Below, piece after piece: positions 10,600-21,913 of a DNA stretch of 64,000 nt; within the stretch, counting starts at the first letter, position 1, and each line of letters starts with the position of its first letter. The DNA comes from Cryptomeria japonica (taxonomy: Eukaryota; Streptophyta; Pinopsida; Cupressales; Cupressaceae). The notes beneath the pieces were generated by a model. That model worked only from the letters and a program-made list of their open reading frames with translations, ran no database searches and was not told the DNA's origin. Location of the stretch: the NCBI RefSeq assembly GCF_030272615.1, contig NC_081413.1, forward strand, positions 448,672,538-448,736,537, written 5' to 3'. The position numbers and the translations under genes are program-made.

Positions 10600-12249
10600 T
10601 GTAGCATCGTAAATTGTACGCACTTGCTAAAGCAGTACAATTTCACACCTAGTTTAGCACCCGCCTTGGCGCAGTTTGCATTTTGCATTGCATTTCCCCT
10701 TTAGCACTTAATTAATCAAATTAATTAGGTCTAAGGTCCTATTTCATCATCCTCCACATCATAAAGGTGGGCCCTTTCATTAAAGTGTGCCCCTTTTCAT
10801 TTTATTCCTCCAATACATCATCTAATCAAAAACCCTAATTAGGCCTTCTTTTGAACTTGGGGGCTTGATTTCGGGGGTCAAAACATCTCGAAATCACCTG
10901 TAACTTTGGGATTCTCTCTAAAATCATCATATCCAACGGCCCTGAAAATTTGGTGAAAAGTTGCTGGGACCATGGCGTCCGGAGTGCACACGATCCCGGA
11001 CATTTTTCCCAAAATTTTAGGAGCGCGATCCAATCATAAAATAAAGCTTAACCCCAAGAAATTGGCGGGATATTCAATCTCTAGGTCGGCCAAAAGTTGG
11101 AATTAAGAACTAGGGTTTCATACATAAGAGCTCTCTTTCTTCATTAGAAAGGATCAGAATTTTGTTTTCAAGACCTTCTATGCAACGAAAGAGCAGATCT
11201 TTGAAGACTTCAACAACATTCAACATCCATCTATCAAGCATCTATCAATTTCATTTATCCATTTTAGGGCTTTGAAGGGATTGAAGAGCAATAAGGGATC
11301 ACCAATTGAAGATTGGCTTGTACCCCTCCCTTGGGGTTGGGTATGATTTCATGTTGTTTTCATGTCTTTGCATAAGTCTCATTATATCACTTGTATTCAT
11401 GCTTTAGATCTCTTTACATCTTGATTTGGAGCATTTACATTATCATTTACAAGTAATTAGGGTTTACTTTCTAGGTTGCTCTAGTTTGCTTACTTGCATT
11501 TTAGATCTTGCACACACACTACTTTTACAATACAACTTGGCTATTCATGGAGGTGGAAATCACCAAAGCGGGGGTTTGACTAAGGCAAAACCTATATAGC
11601 CGCCCAAACACCTTTTCAGATATAAGTGCAGATTTCGGGATTCAGATGACGCCGCAAGTTGCAGATCCGAAAGAAGCAGACGGAGACTGAACCATACACC
11701 AAGTTTCAGAGCAGAAGACCAGGATAGGGGCGTGGGGCACCCTGGTCCTACCAGGATAGGGGCGCTAGGTGCCCTGGTCCCTGGGACAGGGGTGCTGGGC
11801 ACCCTCCTCCTGACAAACAGCAAGTTTTGGCAGTTTCGACAGTTTTCCAAGTTGCAAAGTGGCAGTTTCAGGTGCAGTTTCAGGAATAGAATCAGGACAG
11901 TGGCGCCCGCACCCCCGTCCCAAACATTTTCACTCAGATTTTGACTTTGGGTACGCATCTGTATTCTTGTCTTGTCCTTATGTTTGCAGCTTTCCATTGT
12001 TTAAGTTCAATTCTGCAATCTTGTTATTAGTTCATACTTGCATTTTGGGGTTAGGAATTGAACTTGCATAATCTTACCTTTCAATTACAACAAAGGAATA
12101 GAAACCCTAATAGGTAGCCCGTGGCTCTCTCTTTCACCAAAAGGAAGTAGCCAATTGTGCGATACCTCTAGGCTCTTTCGTATTCCGTAATGTGTGTCAA
12201 AAGGTAGGATTAGGACATGTTAGCCTAGTCTCGCTTTTTCCCCCACACA
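10600..12249 (+). repeat. Gypsy-1 5' LTR
   Basis: 1650 bp, TGTAGCATCG to CCACACA, the same family as the inverted LTRs at 38740, 49802 and 53674. It contains one gggaccatggcgtccgg-type motif near 10975 and a GC-rich stretch of CCCTGGTCC units at about 11730-11815. No gene is supported inside it. Confidence 0.9.
11593..11599 (+). promoter_or_regulatory. Possible TATA box in gypsy LTR
   Basis: TATATAG within aaaacctatatagccg. The same word occurs inverted in the LTRs of Gypsy-2 and Gypsy-3 (near 39390, 50405 and 54318). It is conserved in the family, but its use as a promoter is inferred. Confidence 0.4.
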
Positions 12250-12252
12250 TTT

Positions 12253-12270
12253 TGGTGAACCCGACGTGAA
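12253..12270 (+). promoter_or_regulatory. Gypsy-1 primer-binding site
   Basis: TGGTGAACCCGACGTGAA lies three bases after the LTR end. The identical site is inverted at 49781-49798 in Gypsy-2. I do not assign the tRNA species. Confidence 0.7.
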
Positions 12271-12437
12271 ACGAATTATTTCTTTCTCTCGCATTGCATT
12301 TGTTAGATCTAGATCTAGATTTAGTGTGTTTCATTTAAGTTTCATTTTCAAAAAAAAAAAGAAAAAAAAAAAAAAAGAGTGTGTTTCTTTGTTTCTTTGC
12401 ATTGTGTGTCTAAGTTTTATGCAACTTTTATTTCAAA

Positions 12438-15400
12438 ATGTCGGATTTTTATTTGCAAGATGTTCATATTTATGATGATGTATGCAATTATGCCGATTAT
12501 GATTATAGCCAAGATGAATTGGATGAAGCTTTAGATGAGTTTTTGAATCCTAAAGAGGCCAAACCTTCATTTTACCAAAAATTCATAAACCTTGTTACTA
12601 TGCCATTTCGTTGTGATGAGAAAGATAAGTCGAATGGTTCCTCTCAAGGGTACATTCCTATCAACTCTTCCACTGAATCTAGTAACATGGTTGTTTTCAA
12701 TAATCCCCTCTATGAGGAGATGTCTCCTTTTGAATCAAAAGATAAACCTTTTAATAGATATGATCATGCTTTGTTGGATCATGCTCTTGATGACTTTGTG
12801 GCTTTATCGAAATCTCTAAACAAGAACAAAACTTCTAAATTAGTTAACATGATAAACCTAAATGAGCATAATAAGCCTCTCTTTGAAGTCCAAGGTGCTT
12901 GTCCTTCTACCACCTTTCAAGTTCCTAAATCACCTCTCCTTACTGTCCAAGGGGGGTATGATTCTTTTCTTACTCCAAATAAACCTATCATCACTGTGCA
13001 AGGAAGAAAACCTATAAGTCCTTATAATTATGCCAAGCAATTAACTAGAGAGAGTTATCATGCGGTTGCCCATACTTATCATACTAGAAATAATAGGCAG
13101 CCTAATCCTCCTCCGGTTAGTCCAGTTTCTCTTCCTAATCCTCAACCAATTCTTCTGCAAGCTCCACGTATTTCACAAGTTCTTAGTAAGGAATATGATC
13201 TCATAGAACAACTTAAAGCTACCCCTGCTAAGATATCCCTTTGGGATTTGATTCAAACTTCTTCTGCTCATCACAAAATGTTACAAGATGCTTTGAAAGA
13301 TTTGAATGTTCCTCCACCGAATACATCTAGTAATATAGTGTCTTTGGTTAACTTTGTGATGAATCCTAAAGCTCATATTGTGTTTACTCAAGATGAGTTG
13401 CCCACTAGTGAAATTCAACATCAATATGATCCCTTGATGATTGTGGTTATCATAAATGATACTGCTATAAGACGAACACTAGTAGATAATGGCTCTAGTC
13501 TTAATGTGTGTAGCATTAATCTCTTGCATAAGATAAATGTGGATACATCCCTAATTGAGCTTGACTCTCGTCCTATTCGAGGCTTTGATAATGTGGCTAA
13601 AAATTCATTAGGTACTATCACCTTACCCATCACAGTGGGGCCTGTTACTTTGCCTACTCCTATCCATGTTATGTCGGGAAATCTAACATACAACTTGCTA
13701 TTAGGGAGACCTTGGATTCATAGTATGCAAGCTGTCCCCTCTACATTGCATAGACAAGTTAAATTTATTTATAATAATAAGACATATACCTTGATAGGTG
13801 ATACTAATTTCCAAGCTTGTTTACAAACATCTACTTCCAAAGGGGGTTCTTCTAAGCCTTCCTCGTCTAGTGATGACTCTTTAAATAAGATACCTATCGA
13901 TGAATCCTCGCTCTCTGATGATTAAAATTCTTTGGATGAGTCTAGAGCTCCTAAAGAAGATTCTTCTCGACTTGAATCTACACATAAGAAGGATTTTGAT
14001 CCTGAGAAGGTTCTCGCAGAAGACGATTGGGGATCTCTTGATTTTAATCCCACCTTTGTAGGTGAATATAAGGTTCCTTCTAGAGAGCTTAAAGCTGAAA
14101 AGAAGGAAGAAGATAAAAATCAATCAACATTACCTGAGCCTATGAGCAATAACTTCATGGCCGCTTCTCAAACTTCTTCTCCTCATACTTCCAATTTTGA
14201 AGGGTTTGATTCTTTGTCTTATGAAAAACCACCTTCTCTTTCTGAAATGGCTGATCGTTATGGTCGTGGTTTTCGTACTCTAGCTAAGCATGGGTATAAT
14301 GGAAATGGCTGTGGCGCTCATGAACAAGGAATAAAGGTTCCTCTAGAGAATAATCTTTATGATTATGCCTTTGGACTTGGTTATAATCCCTGCAAGTGCA
14401 CTAAAGCTTCTAGAAGACCATGTATTAGTGTTAATGTTATTTCTACATCTCTACCAATGAGACACCCTTAGTATATTGATCCTTCATATGCCTGTGCTTT
14501 GGATGTTTTTCCTATCGATGATGCTTTAGCTGAGTTTTTAGGAGCATATGATACTCTTCCTCGTTATCATCACAATAGGGGATTCCCTTACTGTTTGAAC
14601 ACTGAAGCCTATTTTGGAAAAGAGACTGATAACGATGAGATTGTGAAAGAATTTCCTCATTAAAGGATACTCCTCAACAAAGTAATCTTCTTATAAGCGA
14701 CACCATTGATGTTAAGATGGATTCTGGCAACAAAGAAAAAGTTATTAAAATTGGAAAATGTCTGAACGAAGAGGAACAAAAACAATATGAAGATTTATTG
14801 CGTGAATTCCCTGAGATCTTTGCTTGGACATATTCTGACATGCCTGGTATAGATCCTAAGATTGTCACTCATAATATTGTCTTAGTTCCTGATGCTAAGC
14901 CTGTGAAACAAAAGATTCGAAAAATGAATCCTAAGGTGGCTTTGCTTGTTAAGGCTGAGATTGAAAAATTATTGGAGGCTGGATTTATCCACCCTATTGA
15001 TTATTCCCCATGGATTTCAAATATTGTCGCTGTGGCTAAATCAGATAATAAAATAAGAATGCGTACTAACTTTCGAGATTTAAATAAAGCTTCTTTGAAA
15101 GATGATTTTCCCCTCCCAAACATTGACATGATAGTTGATTCTACAGCAGGACATGCTTTGTTATCCTTCATGGATGGTTTTTCAGGATACAATCAAATTT
15201 TCATTAATCCTCAAGATCAATTCAAAACTGCTTTCACCACTCCTTCGGGTACGTTTTGTTGGGTAATGATGCCTTTCGGACTTAAGAACATCGGCGCAAC
15301 TTATCAACGAGCGATGACCCTTATCGTTCACGATTACATGCATAAGATTTTAGAAGATTATGTTGATGAAGTTTTAGCCAAATCCATTCTCTGCATAGAT

Positions 15401-16512
15401 CATATTAAGATCCTTCGTCAAATCTTTGAAAGGATTCATAAATATCACATGCGCTTGAATCCCCGAAAATGTGTTTTTGGTGTGGATAGTGGAAAACTAT
15501 TAGGATTCATAGTTTCGCATCGTGGGATTGAGGTGGATACTAAGAAAATAGATGCTATTGTCAACATGCCACCTCCTAGAAATGTGTCTCAACTCAAAAG
15601 CTTACAAGGAAAGATTCAAGCTATTCGTAGGTTTGTATCTCAACTTGCGGATCGTACTTTTCCTTTTACTCAACTTCTCAAAAAGAATATCACTTTTCAA
15701 TGGAATGAAGATTGTCAGCAAGCATTTGAAGATTTAAAAGTGTATTTGGCTAATCCTCCTATCCTTCAACCTGCCGAACCTTCTAAACGCTTTCTTCTTT
15801 ATATAGCTGCTTCCTCTCATGCTCTTGCAACATTATTGGCACAACATGATAAAGATGGTAAGGAGCGTCCGGTTTATTATATAAGTCGTACCTTACTCGA
15901 TTATGAGACCCGATATTCTGCGATAGAAAGACAATGCTTGGCCTTGGTGTTTGCGACTCAGAAATTGAGACATTATCTTTTAAATTCAGAAGTCCACGTC
16001 ATGGTAAAGTTTGATCTGTTGAAGCATCTTTTCTCTAAAACTGATTTATCAGGACGCCTAGCTAAGTGGGTTATGATGTTAACTGAATTTGACCTTAAAT
16101 TTGTTTCACAAAGAGAAATTAAAGGGCAAGCGTTGACCGATCACCTAGTTGAGGCCCCTTCACCTTCCTCCTTCCCTAACCCTGAGTCTTTTCCTGACGA
16201 CTTCATTCTTTGTACAGAGAAAGATGAAACTTGGGATTTATACTTTGATGGCTCTAAGTGTCGTATGGGATCGGGGGCAGGTGTTGTTCTGATTTCTCCT
16301 ACAAAGAAGTCCATTCCCTTATCTTATCATCTCAATTTCCTATGTACCAATAACATTGCTGAGTATGAGGCTCTTATAGCAGGAATAAAGGCAGCCTTAG
16401 CTTTGAATATAAAACACATACATATTTTTGGAGATTCTCAACTGATTATAAGACAAGTAACAGGACTGTATCAAGCGAAACAAGACAAATTATCACAATA
16501 TAAAGACCTCGC
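12438..16512 (+). pseudogene. Gypsy-1 gag-pol polyprotein (broken, truncated)
   Basis: Starts at the ATG at 12438 (MSDFYLQDVHIYDD). Gag occupies about 12438-13380 with no CCHC knuckle seen. Aspartic protease (RTLVDNGSSLNV near 13475) follows, then a G-patch-like segment (HGYNGNGCGAHEQG near 14290), then RT (14890-15480), RNase H (FLLYIAASSHALATLL near 15800) and an archaeal-type RNase H (LYFDGSKCRMGSGAG near 16240). Lesions: TAA at 13923 (CAA in relatives), stop at 14469, a one-base loss near 14660. The RT catalytic YVDD is YVDE at 15359-15370. The second RNase H, typical of the Tat lineage, is cut off at the Copia-3 junction. Confidence 0.88.
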
Positions 16513-16528
16513 AACTACTAGAAATTAC

Positions 16529-19500
16529 TCTCAGTGAAAGGTTTGGTGAATATGTCTGCAACCTGCTCCACTGTATGACAATACTACAAATCAATGACCT
16601 GCTCCTGAATCAGCTCTCGGATATAGTGCATATGAATCTCAATGTGTTTGGTCAGCTGAAGCTGGACCAGGTTCTTCAAGATTGCAATAGCACTCTGATT
16701 GTCGCAATGTAGAACTGTCAGCCATGGAATGGTGAACCCAAACTCTGTAAGAATCTGCTGGAGCCAAATGGTCTCAGTCATTGCGTTAACAGTGCCTCGA
16801 TACTCAACCTCAGTCAAAGAGAGAGCAATAGCATGTTGCTTCTTGCTCTACCAACAAATGGGGCCTGAACCAAGGTGAAAACTATAACTGGAAGTAGACT
16901 TACGATCATCAAGATTGCTAGCCCAATCGGAGTTTGTGTAACCAACCAAGCGAAGTCCTATGCCTGCTGCATAGTGAATCCACTTGTCCCATAGTGATGT
17001 GTACCCAGTGATATTTCATTTGCAGTTGCTAAGTGATGGGGCCTGAACCAAGGTGAAAACTATAACTAGAAGTAGACTTACGATCATCAAGATTGCTAGC
17101 CCAATCGGAGATTTTGTAACCAACCAAGCGAAGTCCTGTGCCTGCTGCACAGTGAATCCAGTTGTCCCATAGTGATGTGTAGCTTTCCAATGAAGCTCAT
17201 GTGGTTTTTGCATGAAGCGGGAAACCATGCCAACTGAATTTGAAATATTAGGGTTTGTATGGGTCAAGTAGATGAGACTACCGACAAGCTGATGATACAA
17301 AGTGGCATCAACTAGTGGAGAAGAACACTGAGCCTCAAGCTTGACTCCTGAAAGAAAGGGAGTCGGTGCAGGCTTACAATCAGCCATATGAAAGTGTGTA
17401 AGTAGATCAAGAGCATACTTGGGCTGTGATTGTGTAATCCCGAAAGGTGACTATGAAATCTCTATCCCGAGAAAGTAGTGCAAAAGACCCAAGTCAGTCA
17501 TAGGAAATTTGTCATGCAAAGCAGATTTGACCCTGCTAATGATGGATGCGGTACTCCCTGTAATGATCAAATCATCAACATAGAGCACAAGTATCAAGTG
17601 AGAGTCATCTTGTCGCAAAATGTAGACATTCAGATTGGAATGACACTTTGTGAACCCTGCAAAGAGAAGAAAGGAATCCATCTTGGCATACCAAGCCCTG
17701 GGGGCCTGCTTAAGGCCATAGAGAGATTTCCTTAGTCTACAAACCAAAGAAGTATCCTAGATGAAACCCTGTGGCTGCTCCATATAAATCTCCTCATCAA
17801 GATCACCGTGAAGAAAAGCACTCTTCACATCCATCTGATGTACAACCCAACCATGAGCTGCAGCAATAGCAAGTGTCAAACAAATGGAGTTCATCTTGGC
17901 TACGGGTGCAAAGGTCTCAGTATAATCAACACCTGCAACCTACGAGAAACCTTTCACAACAAGCCGAGCCTTATACTTATCCACACTACCATCTGAATCA
18001 CTAACATCACTATCCACAATGGAGGAAGGTGGAGGAGGTAGAGAGGCTAAGCTAGGAGAGCTTTCCTCAAAGTGAACACTCCTCTCAATGAACACCTCAT
18101 GTGTCTTAGGATCCATCAATCTATATGCCTTAACACCCTCAGGATATCCAACAAATATGCAAGGTCGACTCTATGGTTCTAATGCCTTGCATTTTTGCGG
18201 AGGTATGTGAGCCCATGCTGGACACCCAAAGACTCTGAAATGTCTCACAATCGGTTTCCTACCAGCCCAAGCTTCAAAAGGAGTAATACCTTGCAAAACT
18301 TTGTGAGGAACCCGATTCTGGATGTGTGTGGCACAACTGATAGCCTCAACCCAAAAGGCGGGATCAAGAGAACGTGCATGAATCATACAACTAGCCATTT
18401 CTTTGAGAGTTCTATTCTTTTGCAACTCTGTTCTGCTGTGGAGTGTATGCGACAAAATACTGAAGATCAATTCCCTCAAATGTACAAAAATCCTCAAGTC
18501 TTTTGTTCACATATTCCCTTCCATTATCTGTGTGAAGAATCTTCACCACTTTCCCGGATTGCTTCTCCACACGAGTCTTGAAGTCCCGAAATCTGTCAAA
18601 TACTTCACTCTTATGAATAAGAAAGTAGACCCAAGTGAAGCGGGAGTAGTCATTAATGAAGGTGCTGGAAATGTACCTGCTATATCGCTGTGAACAAGTT
18701 GAAGAACTTCCAAAGCTCTCCAAGCTTTCCCTTTATCAAACTTTTCCTCGGGATGCTTGCCCATGGAACAACCTGAACATACACCCTTTGAAAAACTGAT
18801 TTGAGGTAGACCTATGACCATGTCTTTAGTGCTGAGCTGCTGAAGATAGTGGTAGTTGAGGTGACCAAACCACTCATGCCATAGCTTACTTTCGGAATTT
18901 GAATGAGTAAGAAAGGCCCTAGAAGGTGAACTTGGCACAAAGTGGGAGAATGAATAAAGCCTTGAGTTGTTATTGACTTGTCCCACTGCTACCAAGGCAT
19001 CATCATCAAGTTCCTTTACCACAACTGAATCTGGTGTAAACTCAACCTTTTTCCCATTCCCATAGTGAGTGATTTGGTAGATAGAGAGAAGGTTGGTAGA
19101 CAAGTTAGGAACATAGAGAACATTCTCAAAAGTTCCATCATCCATGTCAACTGAACCTTTCCCCTTAACCTCTACTTGTGTATCATCACCTATGTAAATG
19201 TGAGGTACCTTAGATGGCTCCAATGAAGAAAACTGCTCCTTTGTAGAACACATGTGATAAGAGGCACCCGAGTCAAGTATCCATTGCTGTGAAGAACCTG
19301 TTGTAGCCACAAATGCTTTCCCTTTTCCCTTAGAATGTGCGGAAGAGGAAGGAGATGAATCCTTCTTTGTGTAGGTAGATGGCAAGTTGATGTTGTTTTT
19401 CTTAAGAAGATTAGTTAACCCATCAACTTGCTTTGTGTGGCATCAATGCTCATCATGACCATACTTCTTGCAATATGCACAAGTTGGCTTATCCTTCTTA

Positions 19501-20276
19501 GGTGGTGTCCCCTTCTTTGAAGAGGATGAAAAATTGCCTTGTGATGGAGAGGATGATTGTCCTTTTTCCTGTTGTGGTTGTGACTTAGATTGCTTCTTCT
19601 TCTTGTTGGAATCTTTGCCTTGACTTCCTTGATTCCCTTGATTAGCCACCAAAGCCTTGGACTTTGAAGACTTGAGAAGCCCCATGTTCAACAACTTAGA
19701 TTGTTCCAATATCAACATTTCTATGAAAGCATAAAATGAAGGCATAACATAGGAACTCCCCACTGTCAAACGATGAGTTTAGAAGCTAGACACAAATGCT
19801 GCATATTCCGGTGCAAGCTTGTCCAACAAGTTGAATATCAACTGAGCATCCTTTTTGTCAATTCCACAATCCTTAAGCTTTGCTCTTAGCTCATTTGCTT
19901 TGGTGACATAACCTTGGATTGTATCAAAACTCTTGGGATCCAAGTTGGTGAGCTCATTGTCAATCTTATATCCTCTGATTTCATCAACTTGACCATACAA
20001 TTTTTGAAACATATCCCAAGCATCTTTGATTGTAGTACACTTTTCAATATGAAAGATGAGGTCATCTGATACATACTTGCGCAAAGTTCCAAGAGCCATG
20101 AAATACTTAGTGATCCATTCTAATTGAGAATTAGTATTAGCCTTAGGATCAGGTGGTGGTGCTATTGTTCCATCTATGTAATGCGTGACACCTTTTTCCA
20201 TTAATTTGTTCCATACTTTAATTTTCCATGATGCATAATTATGTGGGGTTAAAGGTGGAAATTTATGAGGACTCAT
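16529..20276 (-). pseudogene. Copia-3 gag-pol polyprotein (broken)
   Basis: Start ATG at 20276 (MSPHKFPPLTPHNYASWK). Gag runs to about 19440, with a zinc knuckle CAYCKKYGHDEH followed by a stop at 19440 just before its final Cys. Protease has an intact DSGASYHM. The integrase zinc finger (WHEWFGHLNYHYL, then CSGCSMGKH) is intact. The core has a frameshift near 18700, then NDYSRF, HTDNGREY and YTPQQNRVAKE. RT keeps LYGLKQAPRAWYAKM and YVDD at 17571-17582. RNase H has LHCDNQSAI near 16700. Further stops lie at 19776, about 18170, 17940, 17760 and 17450, and a duplication disrupts 16858-17181. It is the best guide to what Copia-2 has lost. Confidence 0.87.
16858..17181. repeat. Direct duplication inside Copia-3 pol
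   Basis: A ~145-bp segment at 16858-17003 (starting atggggcctgaacc, ending atagtgatgtgta) recurs at 17036-17181 with a period of 178 bp and only a few differences. It lies between RT and RNase H coding sequence and disrupts the reading frame. Either local duplication or template switching during reverse transcription would produce this. Confidence 0.85.
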
Positions 20277-21302
20277 TGCAACAAAAAATGAAAGAGCACA
20301 AGGAAAGAGAGGCACAATCAAACAAGACACCCCCACAAATTCACTCAATCAAAGAACCCCCCCAAAAGTGATGATTTGGCACTTTATACTTAGTGCATGT
20401 ACAATGGGCCACTTGCAAAAAATGGCAAAGTGGACTTTTGATTTCAATTTTACAACTGCCTCAATAAGGCCAAAAGAGACTCAAACTAATAATGCAAGAG
20501 ATCTAAACTAAGATCCAAGCAATTTACAAGTACCAAATAGTCCAAATAAGACCAATATCTGAAAGTACAATTTTTACTTAAAATCTCTGAAATATGATCA
20601 TAGATTATGAAAGTAGATGAGAAAACATGCACTTTCAAAAAAAATGGCACTTGAAAAAGAGGTCGTATGAGCTCAAACGAGGCCTTTGAAGTTGTAGAAT
20701 TGAGGATTAGATAGGTACAGCTGAGAGAATCTGAAAATTCCAAAAAGCCTATGCACCAAAACCAGAAAATAACCACACCACTGCGAAGAGCATGAAAAAT
20801 TATCCCAAATCAAAAAAATTGCACCCAAAAAGGAGCAAAATTGAGCAAGTTATGGGCCTCCAAAGTTGACCCACAAATCCAAACTACTCAACAGAGAGGG
20901 GTCTAAAAATTTCCAAAGAAAATGCTGACTGGGAGCTGACTGGGCATTGACTAGGTGCTGACTATGCGCTGCTGACTGGGCAGAAGGTATGGATCCCAAA
21001 AATAATTTTCAAATTTTTTTTTTTTTTTCAAAATTTTTTTTTCAAACATTTTGTTTTTTGAAAAAAATCCAAAAATTCCGTACTGTACCACCCGAATTGG
21101 GCAGAAAATTTCCCCCACACCCAAAAATCGATTTTCGCCAAAATAGGTCGAATTTATACTCGATTTTTATGGAAACGGCCTCCCGAATGCAATGGTGAGG
21201 TTGAAAACCCTCTAAGATGCCTCTAAAAAATTGCAGTCCCTCAAATCCGAAAATAGAAGCCTTCCACGATGTCTCCAAAAACCAATCAATGAAGCCCCAA
21301 TG
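20277..21302 (-). other. Copia-3 untranslated leader
   Basis: About 1 kb between primer site and gag ATG, parallel to the Copia-2 leader. It includes a short array of CAGTCAGC-like words at about 20925-20990 and long A/T runs at 21013-21065. No coding region supported. Confidence 0.55.
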
Positions 21303-21314
21303 GGTCTGATACCA
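21303..21314 (-). promoter_or_regulatory. Copia-3 primer-binding site
   Basis: Minus strand reads TGGTATCAGACC directly after the LTR end CACA. It is a methionine-tRNA-type site with one change from the usual GAGC. Confidence 0.85.
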
Positions 21315-21749
21315 TGTGAGATTTTGCCAAGATCAAGGGCACAATGAAAAGTATTAAAATGGAGACAAAAGAATGACAATAACAAACTGTATTCTCATCA
21401 ATATGAAAATGATCAACTGGATTCACCAATACAATGAATATAGGCCTTCTTATATAGGCAAGGCCATATGGATGTACGAGTACACAATCATGACATGTGG
21501 CTCAATGAGAAACAAGGGTAGGTAAGATATACTAGGGGTAGGTAGGAGAAATAATATAATATTCCACAAGAGGTGGATGACCCACTGAATGTGGAGTGTA
21601 ACAACAAAACAAGACCACAAAAGGTGGAATTTCTCCTACAAGCTCTATCCCTAAGTGTCTCAAATCCAAACTACGAAGAGATGCATTATCCTAAGTTAAC
21701 TTAAGTAAAGTGTAATAATATCCATAATGAATATTTATTTACACCAACA
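21315..21749 (-). repeat. Copia-3 5' LTR
   Basis: 435 bp, TGTGAGATTTTGCC to ACACCAACA on the plus strand, the inverse of the Copia-2 LTR with many substitutions and small gaps. Its partner LTR is missing, so its age cannot be read from LTR divergence. Confidence 0.88.
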
Positions 21750-21755
21750 CCAACG
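21750..21755 (-). repeat. Terminal remnant of Copia-1 5' LTR
   Basis: CCAACG directly before the second AATAT. Copia-1's other LTR ends CCAACA before its purine tract, so these six bases are best read as the outer tip of its 5' LTR left beyond the Copia-3 insertion. The call rests mainly on the perfect AATAT target duplication. Confidence 0.6.
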
Positions 21756-21895
21756 AATATATGTATTGGTCATTTGAAGTTTTCAATAAAGGTATTACTT
21801 TTGTGGACTGGGTTTTTCAGCCTCAAATTGAGGATTTTCCTAGGATAAATAATGTGTATCTTGTTTTAGATTTTTGTGTTGCTAAAACATTAACA
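21756..21895 (+). repeat. NA-1 5' LTR, right portion
   Basis: Begins with the second copy of AATAT and continues atgtattggtcatttgaag, matching the NA-1 3' LTR at 23884-24019. It ends TTAACA before the primer site. Confidence 0.88.
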
Positions 21896-21913
21896 TGGTA
21901 TCATAGCTAGGTT
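21896..21913 (+). promoter_or_regulatory. NA-1 primer-binding site
   Basis: TGGTATCATAGCTAGGTT directly follows the LTR. It matches the methionine-tRNA-type site except for G-to-T in CAGAGC. Confidence 0.75.

Larger units (their letters stand above)
10600..16512 (+). mobile_element. Gypsy-1, 3'-truncated Ty3/gypsy Tat-type element
   Basis: Plus-strand element with a full 5' LTR, primer site, gag, protease, RT, RNase H and the start of a second (archaeal-type) RNase H. It stops after the word YKDLA at about 16512. The full-length relatives Gypsy-2 and Gypsy-3 continue there with integrase, an antisense PMD gene and a 3' LTR; all of that is missing here. It is inserted into the 5' LTR of Copia-1. 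Confidence 0.88.
16513..21749 (-). mobile_element. Copia-3, minus-strand Ty1/copia element lacking its 3' LTR
   Basis: From right to left: 5' LTR, primer site, leader, gag, protease, integrase, RT and RNase H, ending at the conserved C-terminus (ADIFTKPF near 16545) with no purine tract or 3' LTR. Its LTR and gag belong to the same family as Copia-2. It directly abuts truncated Gypsy-1 on the left and the last six bases of the Copia-1 LTR on the right. Confidence 0.86.
294..21755 (-). mobile_element. Copia-1, nested Ty1/copia element (whole span with insertions)
   Basis: Minus-strand Ty1/copia element bounded by AATAT target duplications at 289-293 and 21756-21760. In element order: 5' LTR remnant (10510-10599, plus a six-base tip at 21750-21755), primer site, gag, protease, integrase, RT, RNase H, purine tract and 3' LTR (294-1367). 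Copia-2 interrupts it at 3656-8221. Gypsy-1 and Copia-3 occupy 10600-21749 inside its 5' LTR. All genes carry stops or frameshifts. The right end reads CCAACG where the left LTR ends CCAACA, a one-base difference at the terminus. Confidence 0.82.

Noticed and set aside
11560-12071. ORFs up to 145 codons in the GC-rich part of the Gypsy-1 LTR
   Set aside because: They are in the LTR on both strands, and counterparts at 38918-39507, 49980-50525 and 53851-54449 follow the LTR copies. The openness comes from GC-rich repeats, not from conserved protein sequence.
12345-12376. Poly-A tail marking a processed pseudogene or LINE
   Set aside because: The A-run lies in the Gypsy-1 leader between primer site and gag. 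A shorter run occupies the same place in Gypsy-2 (near 49690), so it is part of the element.
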